Source: Planctomycetota bacterium (GTDB taxonomy: Bacteria > Planctomycetota > Planctomycetia > Pirellulales > Lacipirellulaceae). From it: 64,000 nucleotides of DNA. This document shows positions 26,819 through 37,455 of this stretch, piece after piece. The stretch lies in NCBI GenBank assembly GCA_029259945.1, contig JAJDEF010000020.1, forward strand, positions 1 to 64,000. Reading direction: 5' to 3'. The notes below the pieces were generated by a model. The model ran no database searches. It was not told the origin of the DNA and saw nothing but the letters and a program-made list of their open reading frames with translations. The position numbers and the translations under genes were made by a program. Position 1 is the stretch's first letter; each line of letters opens with the position of its first letter.

Positions 26819-27271
26819 TCAAATAAGAAGCACACATTTGGCGAGATGCGCGCGCAGCGGCGCTGTGTGTGGAGAAAGCGTAGGCGTAAGAACCAAAGTC
26901 GCGTGGCCGTCGCCCAAAAGAATCACAAGAGGTGCGCTGATAGCCTGCGGGGCACTACCCGTAAGGCAAAGCAACATTTGATCGACACTAGTTCGAACTT
27001 CTGGAATCGGCCACTCGCAGTCTGCGTGGCTGCACTCGTGAGGAGCCCCTTGTTGCGGATACTCGTCATGGTCAGAACTTTGTCCTAGAGACGAGGAACA
27101 AGCCGATTGATTTTCGGATTCGCAGGCATGGCCATGACACTCGTGGATGTCATGGCCGACAAGATGCTCACAGTCCTGGCCAAGCATCTCGCATGCTTCG
27201 TGCGCGCAGCAGCCTACCGTTGCGTGAACCAAGATGGAGAAGGCAGTAAGTAAGCGAACAAACTGTGGCAT
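26819..27271 (-). CDS. Small secreted Cys/His-rich protein of the metal efflux operon
   Basis: A 150-residue protein with an N-terminal hydrophobic signal (MPQFVRLLTAFSILVHATVG) followed by a Cys/His-rich core: CCAHEACEMLGQDCEHLVGH, HECHGHACE, HECSHADC. Eleven cysteines and many histidines suggest metal binding in the periplasm. It lies between the outer-membrane and adaptor genes, ~145 bases from each. No family was recognised. A similar-style, Cys-rich secreted protein opens the second metal cluster at 38766, so this may be a recurrent accessory of planctomycete metal pumps. Confidence 0.65.
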   Translation of the reverse strand: MPQFVRLLTAFSILVHATVGCCAHEACEMLGQDCEHLVGHDIHECHGHACESENQSACSSSLGQSSDHDEYPQQGAPHECSHADCEWPIPEVRTSVDQMLLCLTGSAPQAISAPLVILLGDGHATLVLTPTLSPHTAPLRAHLAKCVLLI

Positions 27272-27414
27272 AGTGACCTGGGCTGAACGGAGTGAAACTC
27301 ATTGATCTCGCGATTAGAGCAAGATTGTTGTTTACAAGTCTAGGTCAGAAATCCAACTAGCGCAATCATATTGACCACATCTGCTCTATACGCTGCCCAG
27401 GCCCATACTGTTCG

Positions 27415-28848
27415 TCACTGGGCTCGGAGGGAGACTAACCGGCCAGATTGTTGAGCAAGGCTCCCATCGAGCAGCAGCCCATCGATTTGAACGTAGCTTT
27501 GCCAAAGCTCGCTGAGTGCGTCCAGGTAGGCAAGATTGGTCTGCGAGAACGTCTGTTGTGCGACTAATAGGTCGAGATAGCCCACCTCTCCCTGCGTGTA
27601 TCCCTGCTGTACAAGTGTGAAAGTACGCTCAGCACGGGGTAGAATGTCGTTCGCATAACTTTCTACGGTAACATGGGCATCGGAATACTTACGAAAAACC
27701 TCTGCCAGTCGCCCTTGTAAATTTAACTCCACGCGATCGACGTTTCGTACCGCTTCGGTCACCTCCGCTTTTGCTTGACGGATGCCGCCCTGATTACGAT
27801 TCCAGATTGGAATAGGCATGCCCATTTGGACTCCTACGACGGTAAAGTCCGTGGAGTCATCGTATTGCACACTCAACTGAGCGTTAATGTCAGGGACTGC
27901 CTCGACACAGGCACGGCTAAGCGCACGACGGGCTCGCTGGACGTTGGCCATCGCTACTGCCACCTCGGGGCTCTCCGATTGGAGCCGGGTAAGTTGTTGT
28001 TGCCAGTCGAGCAACTCTGGAAGCTGACTCACCTCGCCGATGAGTGTTTGGATCGGTAACCCTGCACCCCCAACGACCGCTGACAAACGTCGCCAAGTTT
28101 GAGCAAGGCCGTTTTGGGCAGTCCGTAGGAGTAGCTGAGCATTTTGTTGCTGCACCTCCGTTTGCAACAATCCAACCAGTGGGATTTCTTGAGCTTCTAG
28201 AAGTGACTTCGAAGCCTCCACCGCCTCGGTCGTCAGCCGTACTAGCTCCTCGGCGAGTTCTACACGGCGTTGGGCTAACAATGCAGCATAATAGCTTTTT
28301 CGTAAATCGGTTTGCACACGCTTTTGCATCGCGGCAAGTTGCTGCTCAGCCCGGTGGATTTCCGCAGTAACAACGGCTTGATTGCGTTGAAGTTTTTTTC
28401 CGCGAACAAAATCTTGGCCAACAAAGACTCCCTGCTGCCCCGCTGCGCCTTCATTGCCGATTTCGCTGCCGAGATAACCGATGGTTGGGTTGGGCGGCAA
28501 ACCGACCTGCACCCGCTTGCCGCGTAAGGCAGAAACGCGAGCTGCCGATTGAGCAATCGCTGGACTATTTGAGAGTGCCATCTGTTCGAGCACTTCCAAC
28601 GTGAGCCCACCTGAGAGCGGAGGTGGGTCTGACGAAGCCAACCTCGCTGCATCCTCGAGTGTGGTAGCAAGCGATGGCGTTTCGACGAACTCTTCGTAGT
28701 CGACCAGGGCGATGAGCTCCGAAGAACTAGCAGCATCCACAGCATCATCTGCTGTCGACACACCCACTGACTTGACATTTTGCGGCCCAGATATGCACCC
28801 AGTCATCAGCATCAAAGTGGCTGAAAGGTGCATCGCAAGCTTGGCCAT
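27415..28848 (-). CDS. Outer-membrane efflux protein, TolC family (CzcC-like)
   Basis: A 477-residue lipoprotein from ATG at 28848 (MAKLAMHLSATLMLMTGCIS), lipobox LMTGC; a start four codons upstream is also possible. The TolC-type repeats are visible: LTLEVLEQMALSNSPAIAQS, GLPPNPTIGYLGSEIG, KSYYAALLAQRRVELAEELV, and in the second half SPEVAVAMANVQRARRAL, MPIPIWNRNQGGIRQAKAEV and YTQGEVGYLDLLVAQQTF. It forms the outer-membrane channel for the permease and adaptor encoded downstream. It is the first gene of the minus-strand metal operon; the promoter must lie in the 270-base divergent gap shared with nqrA. Confidence 0.9.
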   Translation of the reverse strand: MAKLAMHLSATLMLMTGCISGPQNVKSVGVSTADDAVDAASSSELIALVDYEEFVETPSLATTLEDAARLASSDPPPLSGGLTLEVLEQMALSNSPAIAQSAARVSALRGKRVQVGLPPNPTIGYLGSEIGNEGAAGQQGVFVGQDFVRGKKLQRNQAVVTAEIHRAEQQLAAMQKRVQTDLRKSYYAALLAQRRVELAEELVRLTTEAVEASKSLLEAQEIPLVGLLQTEVQQQNAQLLLRTAQNGLAQTWRRLSAVVGGAGLPIQTLIGEVSQLPELLDWQQQLTRLQSESPEVAVAMANVQRARRALSRACVEAVPDINAQLSVQYDDSTDFTVVGVQMGMPIPIWNRNQGGIRQAKAEVTEAVRNVDRVELNLQGRLAEVFRKYSDAHVTVESYANDILPRAERTFTLVQQGYTQGEVGYLDLLVAQQTFSQTNLAYLDALSELWQSYVQIDGLLLDGSLAQQSGRLVSLRAQ

Positions 28849-29055
28849 CCTAGATTCCATGCCCTCTTATCGGTCGTCCCCCGCAGACTTCGCCGTCATT
28901 TTCAGTCACATGCATGACGCTAGCCAAGTTAGGTAAAGTACGGAATTCAGGTTTCTCCACGTCGATAGCAACATCGGTTCATCCACTTGCCTCACGACGG
29001 AAAAACGCTCTGAACTTCTGGGGTGGTAGGTTCGTCATTGACTTGCGGCGGGGTT

Positions 29056-29071
29056 TGTGAAAAAATTCACA
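29056..29071. promoter_or_regulatory. CRP/FNR-family operator-like palindrome upstream of nqrA
   Basis: TGTGA-AAAAAT-TCACA is a perfect match to the TGTGA-N6-TCACA pattern bound by CRP-type regulators and close to the FNR site. It lies inside a longer inverted repeat TTGTGAA-AAAA-TTCACAA and ends 48 bases before the nqrA start. The divergent metal operon is ~210 bases away. The binding factor is not in the window. Confidence 0.5.
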
Positions 29072-29118
29072 AGCTTGATTTTGCCTTTAGCCGCCACCCA
29101 CTACCATTCTGATAGCAC

Positions 29119-30486
29119 ATGACGAGCGTCAGCCGGATTCCCAGAGGATTAGACCTCCCCATTGAGGGTGCCCCCGAGCAAGCAATTTCGGCTAGTCCCC
29201 CTGTCAGGCATGTGGCAGTGGTCGCCGACGACTACGTCGGCATGAAGCCGACGATGGCAGTGGCTGCAGGTGATCGAGTACGGCTGGGCCAGGTAGTATT
29301 CACAGACAAAAAAACGCCCGGTGTCCAGTACACCGCTCCCGCGAGTGGAGTGGTTAAGGCGATTAACCGCGGGCCCAAGCGAAAATTCGAGTCGCTGGTG
29401 ATCGAAATCGACGGCGATGATCAAGAGACCTTCGACTCGCACGCAGACGATAACCTTGCCAAGCTCGACCGCCGTGCAGTTTGCGAGCAGCTGGTAGCCT
29501 CGGGATTGTGGACCGCACTGCGAACTCGCCCGTATAGCAAAGTGCCTGCGATCGATAGCATCCCCCAAGCATTGTTCGTTACCGCGATTGATACGAACCC
29601 TTTGGCTGCCGATCCGATGGTTGTCATTGCCGAGCAACCGGCCGATTTCATCACCGGTTTGCAGGTTTTGAGCACCCTAACCGAAGGGGATGTCCACGTT
29701 TGCCGAAAGGCGGGCGCAGAGATTCCGGGCGAGGGGAAGGCACCTGTACAATTCCATGCTTTCGATGGTCCCCATCCGGCCGGTTTGGTGGGAACTCACA
29801 TTCACCTGATTTCACCCGTCAGTCAGAACCGATCTGTTTGGACAATCGGTTATCAAGATGTAATTGCCATCGGGCACCTGTTTTTGACTGGGCATATTTT
29901 GCCTGATCGGGTGATTGCACTTTCCGGCCCGGCGGTTAATCAGCCACGACTCGTACGCACTCGCTTGGGTGCGTCGCTAGCCGAGCTTACCGAAGGGCAA
30001 TTTCAGGTCGCCGAAGGCAAAAGCGTTCGCGTGATTTCTGGTTCGGTGTTATCGGGGAGGCGATCCCGCGATCCGGTCAATTTTTTGGGCCGATACCACA
30101 ATCAGGTTTCAATACTTGCCGAGGGAGGCGAGCGAGAATTCATTGGTTGGATGAAACCAGGCAATGACAAGTTTTCGATCCGCCGCATTTTTTCGTCGGC
30201 TTGGCTTGGCGACAACAAGCGACGATTCCCTTTCAATACCAGTGCCTGCGGCAGCCCACGGGCGATGGTGCCGATCGGGATGTACGAGCAAGTCATGCCG
30301 CTCGATATCGTCGCGACCCCGCTGCTCAAGGCCCTGATTACTGGGGATACTGAATACGCTCAACAGCTCGGTGTGCTTGAACTCGACGAAGAAGATTTGG
30401 CGTTGTGTACCTATGTTTGCCCAGGCAAGTATGAATATGGGCCACTATTACGGAAAAGTTTAACGACGATTGAGCGAGAAGGTTAG
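29119..30486 (+). CDS. nqrA: Na+-translocating NADH:quinone reductase subunit A
   Basis: A 455-residue soluble-type subunit: [18 protein letters not shown] at the start is the family signature, followed by VKPTMAV-type text ([16 protein letters not shown]) and [18 protein letters not shown]. The middle and C-terminus include [40 protein letters not shown], and PCGSP-like [20 protein letters not shown]. It faces the cytoplasm and contributes to quinone-site function in the six-subunit sodium pump. First gene of a complete nqrABCDEF-apbE operon. Confidence 0.95.
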   Translation: MTSVSRIPRGLDLPIEGAPEQAISASPPVRHVAVVADDYVGMKPTMAVAAGDRVRLGQVVFTDKKTPGVQYTAPASGVVKAINRGPKRKFESLVIEIDGDDQETFDSHADDNLAKLDRRAVCEQLVASGLWTALRTRPYSKVPAIDSIPQALFVTAIDTNPLAADPMVVIAEQPADFITGLQVLSTLTEGDVHVCRKAGAEIPGEGKAPVQFHAFDGPHPAGLVGTHIHLISPVSQNRSVWTIGYQDVIAIGHLFLTGHILPDRVIALSGPAVNQPRLVRTRLGASLAELTEGQFQVAEGKSVRVISGSVLSGRRSRDPVNFLGRYHNQVSILAEGGEREFIGWMKPGNDKFSIRRIFSSAWLGDNKRRFPFNTSACGSPRAMVPIGMYEQVMPLDIVATPLLKALITGDTEYAQQLGVLELDEEDLALCTYVCPGKYEYGPLLRKSLTTIEREG

Positions 30487-30524
30487 CTGGCTTTGAAGCC
30501 CTAACGAAAACGAAAAGGATCGCT

Positions 30525-31745
30525 GTGCTTCGGAAAATCTTAGATCAATTGCATCCTGCATTCAGCAAGGGGGGAAGTCTCGAACGACTGTTCCCTTTGT
30601 ATGAGGCGGCGGATACGTTTTTGTACTCGCCTGCGGACGTGACGCGCGGTGCGTCGCATGTGCGCGACGGGATGGATCTGAAGCGAATGATGACACTGGT
30701 CGTCTTGGCTTTAGGGCCCTGCTTTTTCATGGCCATGCACAACACGGGCTACCAAGCCAACCTCGCCATCGAAAATGGCCTTGGCTCGGCTGCCGATGGC
30801 TGGCGAGAATCTGCCGTCGAGTTACTAGGCTGCGCCCACGACCCGGCGAATTTTGTCGACAATTTAGTGCTCGGCGCGTTGTTTTTCCTGCCCATCTATC
30901 TTGTCACCGTGGTTGCCGGTGGGTTTTGGGAAGCCCTCTTTTCCCTAGTTCGAAAACACGATATTAACGAAGGCTTTCTTGTTACCAGTGCCCTCTTTCC
31001 GCTCACTTTGCCGCCAACCATCCCGCTGTGGCAGGTGGCCATTGGCATCTCGTTTGGTGTGGTGATCGGCAAAGAGGTTTTTGGCGGGACAGGCAAGAAT
31101 TTCTTAAACCCGGCGCTGACGGCACGAGCGTTTTTGTATTTCGCCTATCCCGCAGCAATCACCGGCATGACGGTTTGGACGGGAGTAGACGGCTTTAGTG
31201 GCGCTACCCCCCTCGGTGCACTCGCTTCGGCAGAAGCGGGAACCACAATTTCGGCACTCACCGATTACAGCTGGTGGGACTGCTTCTTGGGTTACACCCA
31301 GGGCTCGATGGGCGAAACTTCGACACTCGCATGTTTGCTAGGCGCCGTGGTTTTAATTGCGACCGGCGTCGGTTCCTGGCGAATCATGCTGGGCGTGGTG
31401 TTGGGTGCCCTTCTCACCCCAGGTCTGTTTTACATAGGAAGTGGCGGCGACACGGCCAGTTCGCTGATGATCCTAAGCCCGCATTGGCATTTCGTACTCG
31501 GTGGCTTCGCCTTTGGCACCGTGTTTATGGCAACCGATCCGGTATCCGCTGCAATGACCGACTTGGGTCGGTGGTGGTATGGCGTTTTGATCGGGGTGAT
31601 GACCGTGCTGATTCGCGTGATTAATCCCGCATTTCCCGAGGGCATTATGTTAGCCATCTTGCTTGGCAACACGATGGCCCCGTTGATCGACTATTTTGTG
31701 ATCCAAGCGAACATCAAACGAAGGATGGCCCGTTATGGCGCGTGA
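30525..31745 (+). CDS. nqrB: Na+-translocating NADH:quinone reductase subunit B
   Basis: A 406-residue membrane subunit starting at GTG (preceded by AAAAGGA). The family start [17 protein letters not shown] and several helices are seen. The covalent FMN site is DGFSGAT with Thr228, the target of the flavin transferase encoded at the operon end. [19 protein letters not shown] is also typical. It carries the core of the sodium/electron pathway together with NqrC, D and E. Confidence 0.95.
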   Translation: MLRKILDQLHPAFSKGGSLERLFPLYEAADTFLYSPADVTRGASHVRDGMDLKRMMTLVVLALGPCFFMAMHNTGYQANLAIENGLGSAADGWRESAVELLGCAHDPANFVDNLVLGALFFLPIYLVTVVAGGFWEALFSLVRKHDINEGFLVTSALFPLTLPPTIPLWQVAIGISFGVVIGKEVFGGTGKNFLNPALTARAFLYFAYPAAITGMTVWTGVDGFSGATPLGALASAEAGTTISALTDYSWWDCFLGYTQGSMGETSTLACLLGAVVLIATGVGSWRIMLGVVLGALLTPGLFYIGSGGDTASSLMILSPHWHFVLGGFAFGTVFMATDPVSAAMTDLGRWWYGVLIGVMTVLIRVINPAFPEGIMLAILLGNTMAPLIDYFVIQANIKRRMARYGA

Positions 31746-32544
31746 TAGCGTCGGCAATACGATGCTAGTGGCGACGATACTCTGTGTCGTTTGTTCGGTG
31801 CTGGTGGCGAGTGCCGCTGTGGGCCTCCGCGCTCGACAAGACGCCAACAAGCAACTTGATCGAAAGAAGAACGTTCTCATCGCTGCAGGACTCTACGACG
31901 AGAAAGAAAACTCGCTCGACGAGGTCGACAGCATATTCGCCGCTTCGATCGAACAAGTGCTGATCGATCTCGAAACGGGAGAGTTGGTAGATACCGAGGT
32001 CATTGACCCTGAAACTTTTGACCAACGCGAGGCCTCACGCAAACCCGAATTGAGTCAAGCGATCGAGCCCTCCTCAAAATTGGGCGGGATCAAGAAACGC
32101 GAGAAGTATTCGTTCGTCTACCGAGTAAAAAACGAAGCGGGTGAAATTGAAAAAGTAGTGCTGCCGGTCTACGGCAAGGGACTGTGGTCGACGCTCTACG
32201 GTTTCATTGCCGTAGCTTCAGATGCAAATACGGTCGAGGGGATCACCTTCTACGAACATGCCGAAACCCCCGGCTTAGGCGGCGAAGTAGAGAACCCCGA
32301 CTGGAAAGCATTGTGGAAAGGCAAGATTTTGTTCGACGATCAGGGCGAAGTTGCCCTGCATGTCATCAAAGGCAAAGTCAGCCCCAGTAGTGCCGACGCC
32401 GAACATCAAGTCGATGGCCTCTCTGGCGCAACAATCACCTGCAAAGGAGTTACCCAGTTGGTGCGATATTGGATGGGTGCCGATGGCTTTGGACCCTATT
32501 TAGATAAGCTGCGGCAATCAGCCGAAGGAGGTTCCGATGGCTAG
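31735..32544 (+). CDS. nqrC: Na+-translocating NADH:quinone reductase subunit C
   Basis: A 269-residue subunit whose start overlaps the nqrB stop by 11 bases. One N-terminal membrane helix ([20 protein letters not shown]) anchors a periplasmic FMN-binding domain. The covalent FMN site is [13 protein letters not shown] with Thr233, again the ApbE target motif Dxx[24 protein letters not shown] and [14 protein letters not shown] are family motifs. Confidence 0.95.
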   Translation: MARDSVGNTMLVATILCVVCSVLVASAAVGLRARQDANKQLDRKKNVLIAAGLYDEKENSLDEVDSIFAASIEQVLIDLETGELVDTEVIDPETFDQREASRKPELSQAIEPSSKLGGIKKREKYSFVYRVKNEAGEIEKVVLPVYGKGLWSTLYGFIAVASDANTVEGITFYEHAETPGLGGEVENPDWKALWKGKILFDDQGEVALHVIKGKVSPSSADAEHQVDGLSGATITCKGVTQLVRYWMGADGFGPYLDKLRQSAEGGSDG

Positions 32545-33151
32545 ATCCAAAGAAAAAGACGTTCTCCTTACTCCGATTTTCGACAGCAACCCGATTACTC
32601 TGCATGTGTTGGGCATCTGTTCTGCCTTGGCGGTAACGAGCAAGCTAGAAACGTCGGTCGCCATGGCCTTTTCGGTGACCTTTGTACTGGCCCTCTCGAA
32701 CGCGGCGATTAGCCTGATTCGCCATTATATCCCCAGCAGCATACGAATCATTGTACAAATGACAATCATCGCCTCGCTGGTGATTATCGTCGATCAGATA
32801 CTCAAAGCGTATGCCTTCGGGGCAAGCAAGCAACTTTCGGTGTTTGTCGGACTGATTATCACCAACTGTATTGTGATGGGCCGCGCAGAAGCGTTTGCCA
32901 TGAAGAACCCACCGCTGCTTAGCGCACTCGACGGCATAGGCAACGCACTGGGGTATAGCCTCATCCTGCTGGTCGTCGGCTTTATTCGCGAATTGTTTGG
33001 GGCAGGAAAGCTCTGGGGCATCGAGGTTATGCCGTCGTGGTATCAAACCAATGGCTTACTGCTTTTGCCACCAAGTGCGTTTTTTCTGATCGGCATCTTG
33101 ATCTGGGTACTACGTACGTGGAAACCTGAGCAGGTGGAACACGGGAGTTAA
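32537..33151 (+). CDS. nqrD: Na+-translocating NADH:quinone reductase subunit D
   Basis: A 204-residue six-helix membrane protein overlapping nqrC by 8 bases. The two conserved cysteines that help hold the intramembrane iron centre are present: Cys28 in [11 protein letters not shown] and Cys111 in [14 protein letters not shown]. It forms a pseudo-symmetric pair with Nqr[21 protein letters not shown] and [11 protein letters not shown] are family motifs. Confidence 0.95.
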   Translation: MARSKEKDVLLTPIFDSNPITLHVLGICSALAVTSKLETSVAMAFSVTFVLALSNAAISLIRHYIPSSIRIIVQMTIIASLVIIVDQILKAYAFGASKQLSVFVGLIITNCIVMGRAEAFAMKNPPLLSALDGIGNALGYSLILLVVGFIRELFGAGKLWGIEVMPSWYQTNGLLLLPPSAFFLIGILIWVLRTWKPEQVEHGS

Positions 33152-33155
33152 GACG

Positions 33156-33764
33156 ATGGAAGATCATCTCAGCATATTTCTAAAGTCGGTATTTATCGAG
33201 AACATGGCACTAGCCTACTTTCTAGGCATGTGTACGTTTTTGGCCGTTTCAAAACAGGTAAAGACGGCGATCGGCTTGGGGCTCGCCGTGATCGTGATTC
33301 AAACAATTACCATCCCCGCCAACAATCTGCTTTATCAATATCTCCTGAAAAAGGGGGCTCTGACTTGGGTGAATCCCTCATGGGTTGATGTTGATCTTAG
33401 TTTTTTGGCGCTCATTACCTTCATTGGCACGATCGCCGCGATGGTACAGATACTCGAAATGGCGCTCGATCGTTTTTTCCCGCCACTTTACAACGCCTTG
33501 GGCATCTTTCTTCCGCTCATCACCGTAAACTGTGCGATTATGGGCGGCTCGTTGTTCATGCAAGAACGCGATTACAACTTTGCACAGAGTTGTGTTTATG
33601 GTTTCGGTTCCGGTCTCGGATGGGCAATAGCGATTGCCGCATTGGCCGGGATTCGAGAAAAAATGAAATATAGCGACGTCCCCAAGGGCCTCCAGGGTCT
33701 TGGCATCACGTTTATCACGGTCGGTTTAATGTCGCTTGCGTTTATGTCGTTCGGCGGTATGTAG
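33156..33764 (+). CDS. nqrE: Na+-translocating NADH:quinone reductase subunit E
   Basis: A 202-residue six-helix membrane subunit, four bases after nqrD. The two conserved cysteines are Cys26 ([14 protein letters not shown]) and Cys126 ([13 protein letters not shown]). [12 protein letters not shown] at the start and [20 protein letters not shown] near the end are typical. With NqrD it forms the membrane iron-binding pair through which electrons pass between NqrF and NqrC. Confidence 0.95.
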   Translation: MEDHLSIFLKSVFIENMALAYFLGMCTFLAVSKQVKTAIGLGLAVIVIQTITIPANNLLYQYLLKKGALTWVNPSWVDVDLSFLALITFIGTIAAMVQILEMALDRFFPPLYNALGIFLPLITVNCAIMGGSLFMQERDYNFAQSCVYGFGSGLGWAIAIAALAGIREKMKYSDVPKGLQGLGITFITVGLMSLAFMSFGGM

Positions 33765-33801
33765 GTTAGATCAGAAAACAGACTGCACACAGAGCTAAAT
33801 T

Positions 33802-35022
33802 ATGCTTGAAGTATTCCTAGGCGTTGTCATGTTCACCCTCGTGGTGTTGGCATTAGTGATGCTGATTCTTGCAGCCAAGGCTCGCTTGGTGGCCAGTGGT
33901 AACGTGTCGATTTCAGTCAACGGCCAAAAGACGCTCACCGTACCTGCAGGCGGAAAACTGCTAGGGGCCTTGTCGGACGCCGGAATTCTCGTCTCCTCGG
34001 CCTGCGGTGGGGGCGGTACTTGCGCTCAATGCGAAGTAAAGGTGCTGGAAGGCGGAGGCGACATTCTGCCTACCGAGCGAACCCACATTAACAAGCGAGA
34101 GGCCAGAGAAGGCTGCCGACTTTCGTGCCAAGTGGCCGTCAAGCAAAACATGCGTGTCGAAGTGCCACCCGAAGCTTTTGAAACGAAAAAGTGGCGGTGC
34201 AAAGTCCGCTCGAATCATAATGTCGCTACCTTCATCAAAGAATTTGTAATCGAGCTACCCGAGGGCGAAGAAGTCGGCTTCAAAGCAGGTGGGTACATCC
34301 AAATCGAATGCCCACCTCACATAGCGGTCTACAAAGATTTTGATATCGAGGAGGAATATCACGGCGACTGGGACAAATACAACATCTGGCAATATGTTTC
34401 GAAAGTCGAAGAGCCAGTAACCCGTGCCTACTCGATGGCAAACTACCCGGGTGAAAAAGGCATCATCATGCTCAACATCCGTGTCGCTAGTCCACCGCCT
34501 CGTCTTCCCGACGTGCCGCCGGGCAAGATGTCATCCTACATATTCAGCCTCAAGCCAGGCGACGAAGCGACCATCTCGGGCCCCTACGGCGAATTCTTCA
34601 TCAAAGACACCGACGCCGAGATGATCTACATCGGCGGTGGTGCCGGCATGGCACCGTTACGTAGCCATATTTTCGAGTTATTTAAGAATCGCCGAACCAA
34701 CCGCAAAGTCTCGTATTGGTACGGCGGAAGAAGTGCTCGGGAACTTTTTTATGTCGATCACTTCACCGAGATTGAAAAAAAGTTTCCCAACTTCAAATTC
34801 AATATCGCCCTCTCCGACCCACAGCCAGAAGACAATTGGGACGGGTACACCGGATTTATCCATCAAGTACTGCTCGAAAACTACTTGAGCGATCATCCGG
34901 CCCCTGAAGATATCGAGTACTACATCTGCGGCCCGCCGATGATGAACGCGGCCGTGTTCCAAATGCTCGAAGACCTAGGCGTCGAAAAAGAAAACATCGC
35001 CTACGACGACTTTGGCGGTTAA
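33802..35022 (+). CDS. nqrF: Na+-translocating NADH:quinone reductase subunit F
   Basis: A 406-residue electron-input subunit. One N-terminal helix is followed by a [2Fe-2S] ferredoxin domain with Cys68, Cys74, Cys77 and Cys109 ([30 protein letters not shown]). Then a FAD domain ([12 protein letters not shown]) and a NADH-binding domain ([47 protein letters not shown]) follow. It oxidises NADH at the cytoplasmic face. Its stop is three bases before the apbE start. Confidence 0.95.
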   Translation: MLEVFLGVVMFTLVVLALVMLILAAKARLVASGNVSISVNGQKTLTVPAGGKLLGALSDAGILVSSACGGGGTCAQCEVKVLEGGGDILPTERTHINKREAREGCRLSCQVAVKQNMRVEVPPEAFETKKWRCKVRSNHNVATFIKEFVIELPEGEEVGFKAGGYIQIECPPHIAVYKDFDIEEEYHGDWDKYNIWQYVSKVEEPVTRAYSMANYPGEKGIIMLNIRVASPPPRLPDVPPGKMSSYIFSLKPGDEATISGPYGEFFIKDTDAEMIYIGGGAGMAPLRSHIFELFKNRRTNRKVSYWYGGRSARELFYVDHFTEIEKKFPNFKFNIALSDPQPEDNWDGYTGFIHQVLLENYLSDHPAPEDIEYYICGPPMMNAAVFQMLEDLGVEKENIAYDDFGG

Positions 35023-35025
35023 CAA

Positions 35026-36354
35026 GTGCCCTACTCACATTGCAGCACTTTGAGATTTTACCACGAAGCGGCGATCGTCGCACTTGCCTTTCTACTTGGC
35101 TGCGGCACGGCGACACTTAGCAATGCCAACCCGGTTTTGGTGACGCTCAACGGCACCACGATGGGCACAAGCTATTCGGTAAAATGCTGGCAGGAAGCCA
35201 GTTCGATCGACGAGAAAGAGCTTTTGATCGCGATCGACGATTTGCTAGCTACCATCAACCAGCAGATGTCGACCTATATTGCAGACTCAGAACTCTCAAA
35301 GTTCAATGCCTCAAAAACAGAAGACTGGTTCGCCGTTTCTTCTGAAACTGCGTACGTGGTCGAGCAATCGATTCACTTTCATGAGATTACCGGTGGCGCT
35401 TCAGACATTACGATTGGCCCGCTAGTTCAACTCTGGAATTTCGGCCCCGAGAAAAATGTACTCGACAAAGATCCCAAAACTGAAAAACTTAAAAAAGTCC
35501 TAGCCGCGACTGGCTGCCAGCATGTCGCGGCTCGTCAGAACCCGCCGGCATTGCGCAAGTCGATCGCGAATCTGGAGATCGATCTCTCCTCGATCGCCAA
35601 AGGCTACGCAGTCGATGCGGTAGCCGAGCTGCTGATCGACCGAGGAATCACGAATGCCATGGTCGAAATCGGCGGCGAAGTTCGAACTACGGGGACTCGG
35701 CCCGATAACAACCCGTGGCGCATCGGCATCGAAAAACCTACGACAATAAACAGAACGCTTCACCGAGCGATCCCGCTTCATGAAATGGCAATGGCTACCT
35801 CGGGCGACTATCGCAATTTCCGGGAATCGGAAGGCAGAAAGTACAGCCACCTTATCGATCCTAAGACCGGTCGGCCGTTGCCATTTCGCGGTTGTTCGGT
35901 CACTGTCCTTGCCAAAACGTGCCTAGAGGCCGACGCACTGGCAACTGCGCTGCTAGTGATGGGCGACCGTAACGGATATGATTGGTGTGTCGAGCACCAT
36001 GTGGCTGCTTTGTTCCTACTTCATGCGAAACAAGGGCTCGAAGAGCGAGCCACCCCACGTTTTCAAGAATTAACTGCAAACACTTCCTCACAACCAAGTG
36101 GTAATGTTGTGTATTGGCCCACTATTCTCGTCACGTTTGCCGTCTTTGCCGTCGCTCTGACAGGAATGGCAATCGGCGTGATCGTCAGCAATCGACGCAT
36201 CAAAGGCAGCTGCGGTGGCTTGGCCAACCTCCGCGATTCTCAGGGGCGGACGCTGTGTGAAGGTTGCACCGACCCCTCGCCCGAATGTAGCGGCATGTCT
36301 GAAGAAGCAGAAACCGCTTCCTTATCTCACGGCGAGGACACTACGTCTGCCTGA
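35026..36354 (+). CDS. apbE: FAD:protein FMN transferase fused to an NqrM-like maturation domain
   Basis: A 442-residue protein starting at GTG. It has a lipobox (AFLLGC, Cys26), then the ApbE catalytic domain (about 38-345): GTTMGTSYSVKCW, ASDITIGPLVQLWNFGP, DLSSIAKGYAVDAVAELL, VEIGGEVRTTG, MAMATSGDYRNF, SHLIDPKTGRP and LEADALATALLVMG. It transfers FMN from FAD to the Thr of DxxSGAT in NqrB and NqrC. A C-terminal extension from residue 361 has a membrane helix (364-387), the basic stretch NRRIKGSCGGLANL and cysteines 396, 411, 414 and 421, which match the small NqrM (DUF539) protein needed to mature NQR, probably by delivering iron. Topology fits: ApbE outside, Cys domain inside. NqrM is normally a separate gene. 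Confidence 0.9.
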   Translation: MPYSHCSTLRFYHEAAIVALAFLLGCGTATLSNANPVLVTLNGTTMGTSYSVKCWQEASSIDEKELLIAIDDLLATINQQMSTYIADSELSKFNASKTEDWFAVSSETAYVVEQSIHFHEITGGASDITIGPLVQLWNFGPEKNVLDKDPKTEKLKKVLAATGCQHVAARQNPPALRKSIANLEIDLSSIAKGYAVDAVAELLIDRGITNAMVEIGGEVRTTGTRPDNNPWRIGIEKPTTINRTLHRAIPLHEMAMATSGDYRNFRESEGRKYSHLIDPKTGRPLPFRGCSVTVLAKTCLEADALATALLVMGDRNGYDWCVEHHVAALFLLHAKQGLEERATPRFQELTANTSSQPSGNVVYWPTILVTFAVFAVALTGMAIGVIVSNRRIKGSCGGLANLRDSQGRTLCEGCTDPSPECSGMSEEAETASLSHGEDTTSA

Positions 36355-36375
36355 TCGAATTCAGGCAATGCTGTG

Positions 36376-37455
36376 CTATCGCATCCCTTTGTTCAGGAGC
36401 AGCGATGGCAAAGTCATCAGCAATAACCTCGCATCTTCAAAAAAGCTTTTCTTTTGGGCATAGCGAATGTCCATTCGCGCCCATTCGTCGAACTTGACGT
36501 TTCCTCGTTCACCGACTTGCCAGGTGCAGGTCATTCCAGGCATGACGGAAAGGCGTTGACGATGCCAATTATCGCAGGCAACCGACTCCGGCGTAGGCAG
36601 GGGACGTGGGCCTACCAAGGACATATCGCCTTTCAGCACATTCCAAAATTGTGGTAACTCGTCCAAACTGGTCAAGCGAAGTAGTTTGCCAACGACAGTC
36701 GTTCGAGGGTCATGCTTTAATTTGAAGGCTGGTCCGTCCTGCTGGCTATGCTTGAGCAAATCTTTTTTCTGCTCCTCGGCATCAACACACATGGTGCGCA
36801 GCTTCCACATCTGAAAACGCATACCGCCACGCCCTTCTCGCTCTTGAGTGAAGAACACCGGCCCTGGCGAAGTCACCTTAATTGCAGCCGCCGCGATCAG
36901 GATGATCGGCGCGCCAATGGTTAATCCGAAAATACTGCCCGCTATGTCGATCAAGCGTTTCCATCTAGGCACTGCTTGAGAAAAGAAAAACTCTCCCGAA
37001 TTCTCTTCGTCACTCTGGCGAGGAGCGATTTCTGTCGCTTCGTCCATTTCTTCCACTTCAAGCTGACGGCTCTTGTCGGGATAAACCAGCACCTCACATT
37101 CAGGTCGACCGGGCCCTGGAGGATAGACGTCACTGATATCAAAAGCGACTTTCCACGCGCCCTCGGCATTCGTATCTGGCAGCAGCACCGCTATTCGTCC
37201 ATCGTCGAGCCGGCCAGGCGTGTCTGTCACACGAAGTCGGCCTTCAAGAACGCGGGCAAAAAATGCCACATCCTCGTCACTCGAATGTTGCTCAGGCAGC
37301 TTGGTAAGCAGTAGCGAGAGTACCGACCCATTGCGATCGACACGCATTCGCTCGCACTCAGCGGCAAAGCGAAAGTCGTTCTCGTTCAACAAAAAATCAT
37401 GGGGGGACTTGCTTCGGCCACGTAAAATACGCGAGTGGAGCTTTCGTAATCTCAT
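36376..37455 (-). CDS. Polyprenyl-phosphate sugar transferase with N-terminal GGDEF-like domain
   Basis: A 359-residue protein. The C-terminal ~200 residues are a bacterial sugar transferase (initiating glycan phosphotransferase): [19 protein letters not shown] membrane helix (about 165-193), [18 protein letters not shown]-type sequence, [34 protein letters not shown] and [13 protein letters not shown]. It should load the first sugar on undecaprenyl phosphate for exopolysaccharide. The N-terminal ~135 residues ([40 protein letters not shown]) resemble a GGDEF fold in which the GGDEF signature is replaced by LDDGR, so no cyclase activity is expected. It is shorter than usual transferases of this class, with only one clear helix. 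It stands back to back with a real diguanylate cyclase gene. Confidence 0.85.
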   Translation of the reverse strand: MRLRKLHSRILRGRSKSPHDFLLNENDFRFAAECERMRVDRNGSVLSLLLTKLPEQHSSDEDVAFFARVLEGRLRVTDTPGRLDDGRIAVLLPDTNAEGAWKVAFDISDVYPPGPGRPECEVLVYPDKSRQLEVEEMDEATEIAPRQSDEENSGEFFFSQAVPRWKRLIDIAGSIFGLTIGAPIILIAAAAIKVTSPGPVFFTQEREGRGGMRFQMWKLRTMCVDAEEQKKDLLKHSQQDGPAFKLKHDPRTTVVGKLLRLTSLDELPQFWNVLKGDMSLVGPRPLPTPESVACDNWHRQRLSVMPGMTCTWQVGERGNVKFDEWARMDIRYAQKKSFFEDARLLLMTLPSLLLNKGMR

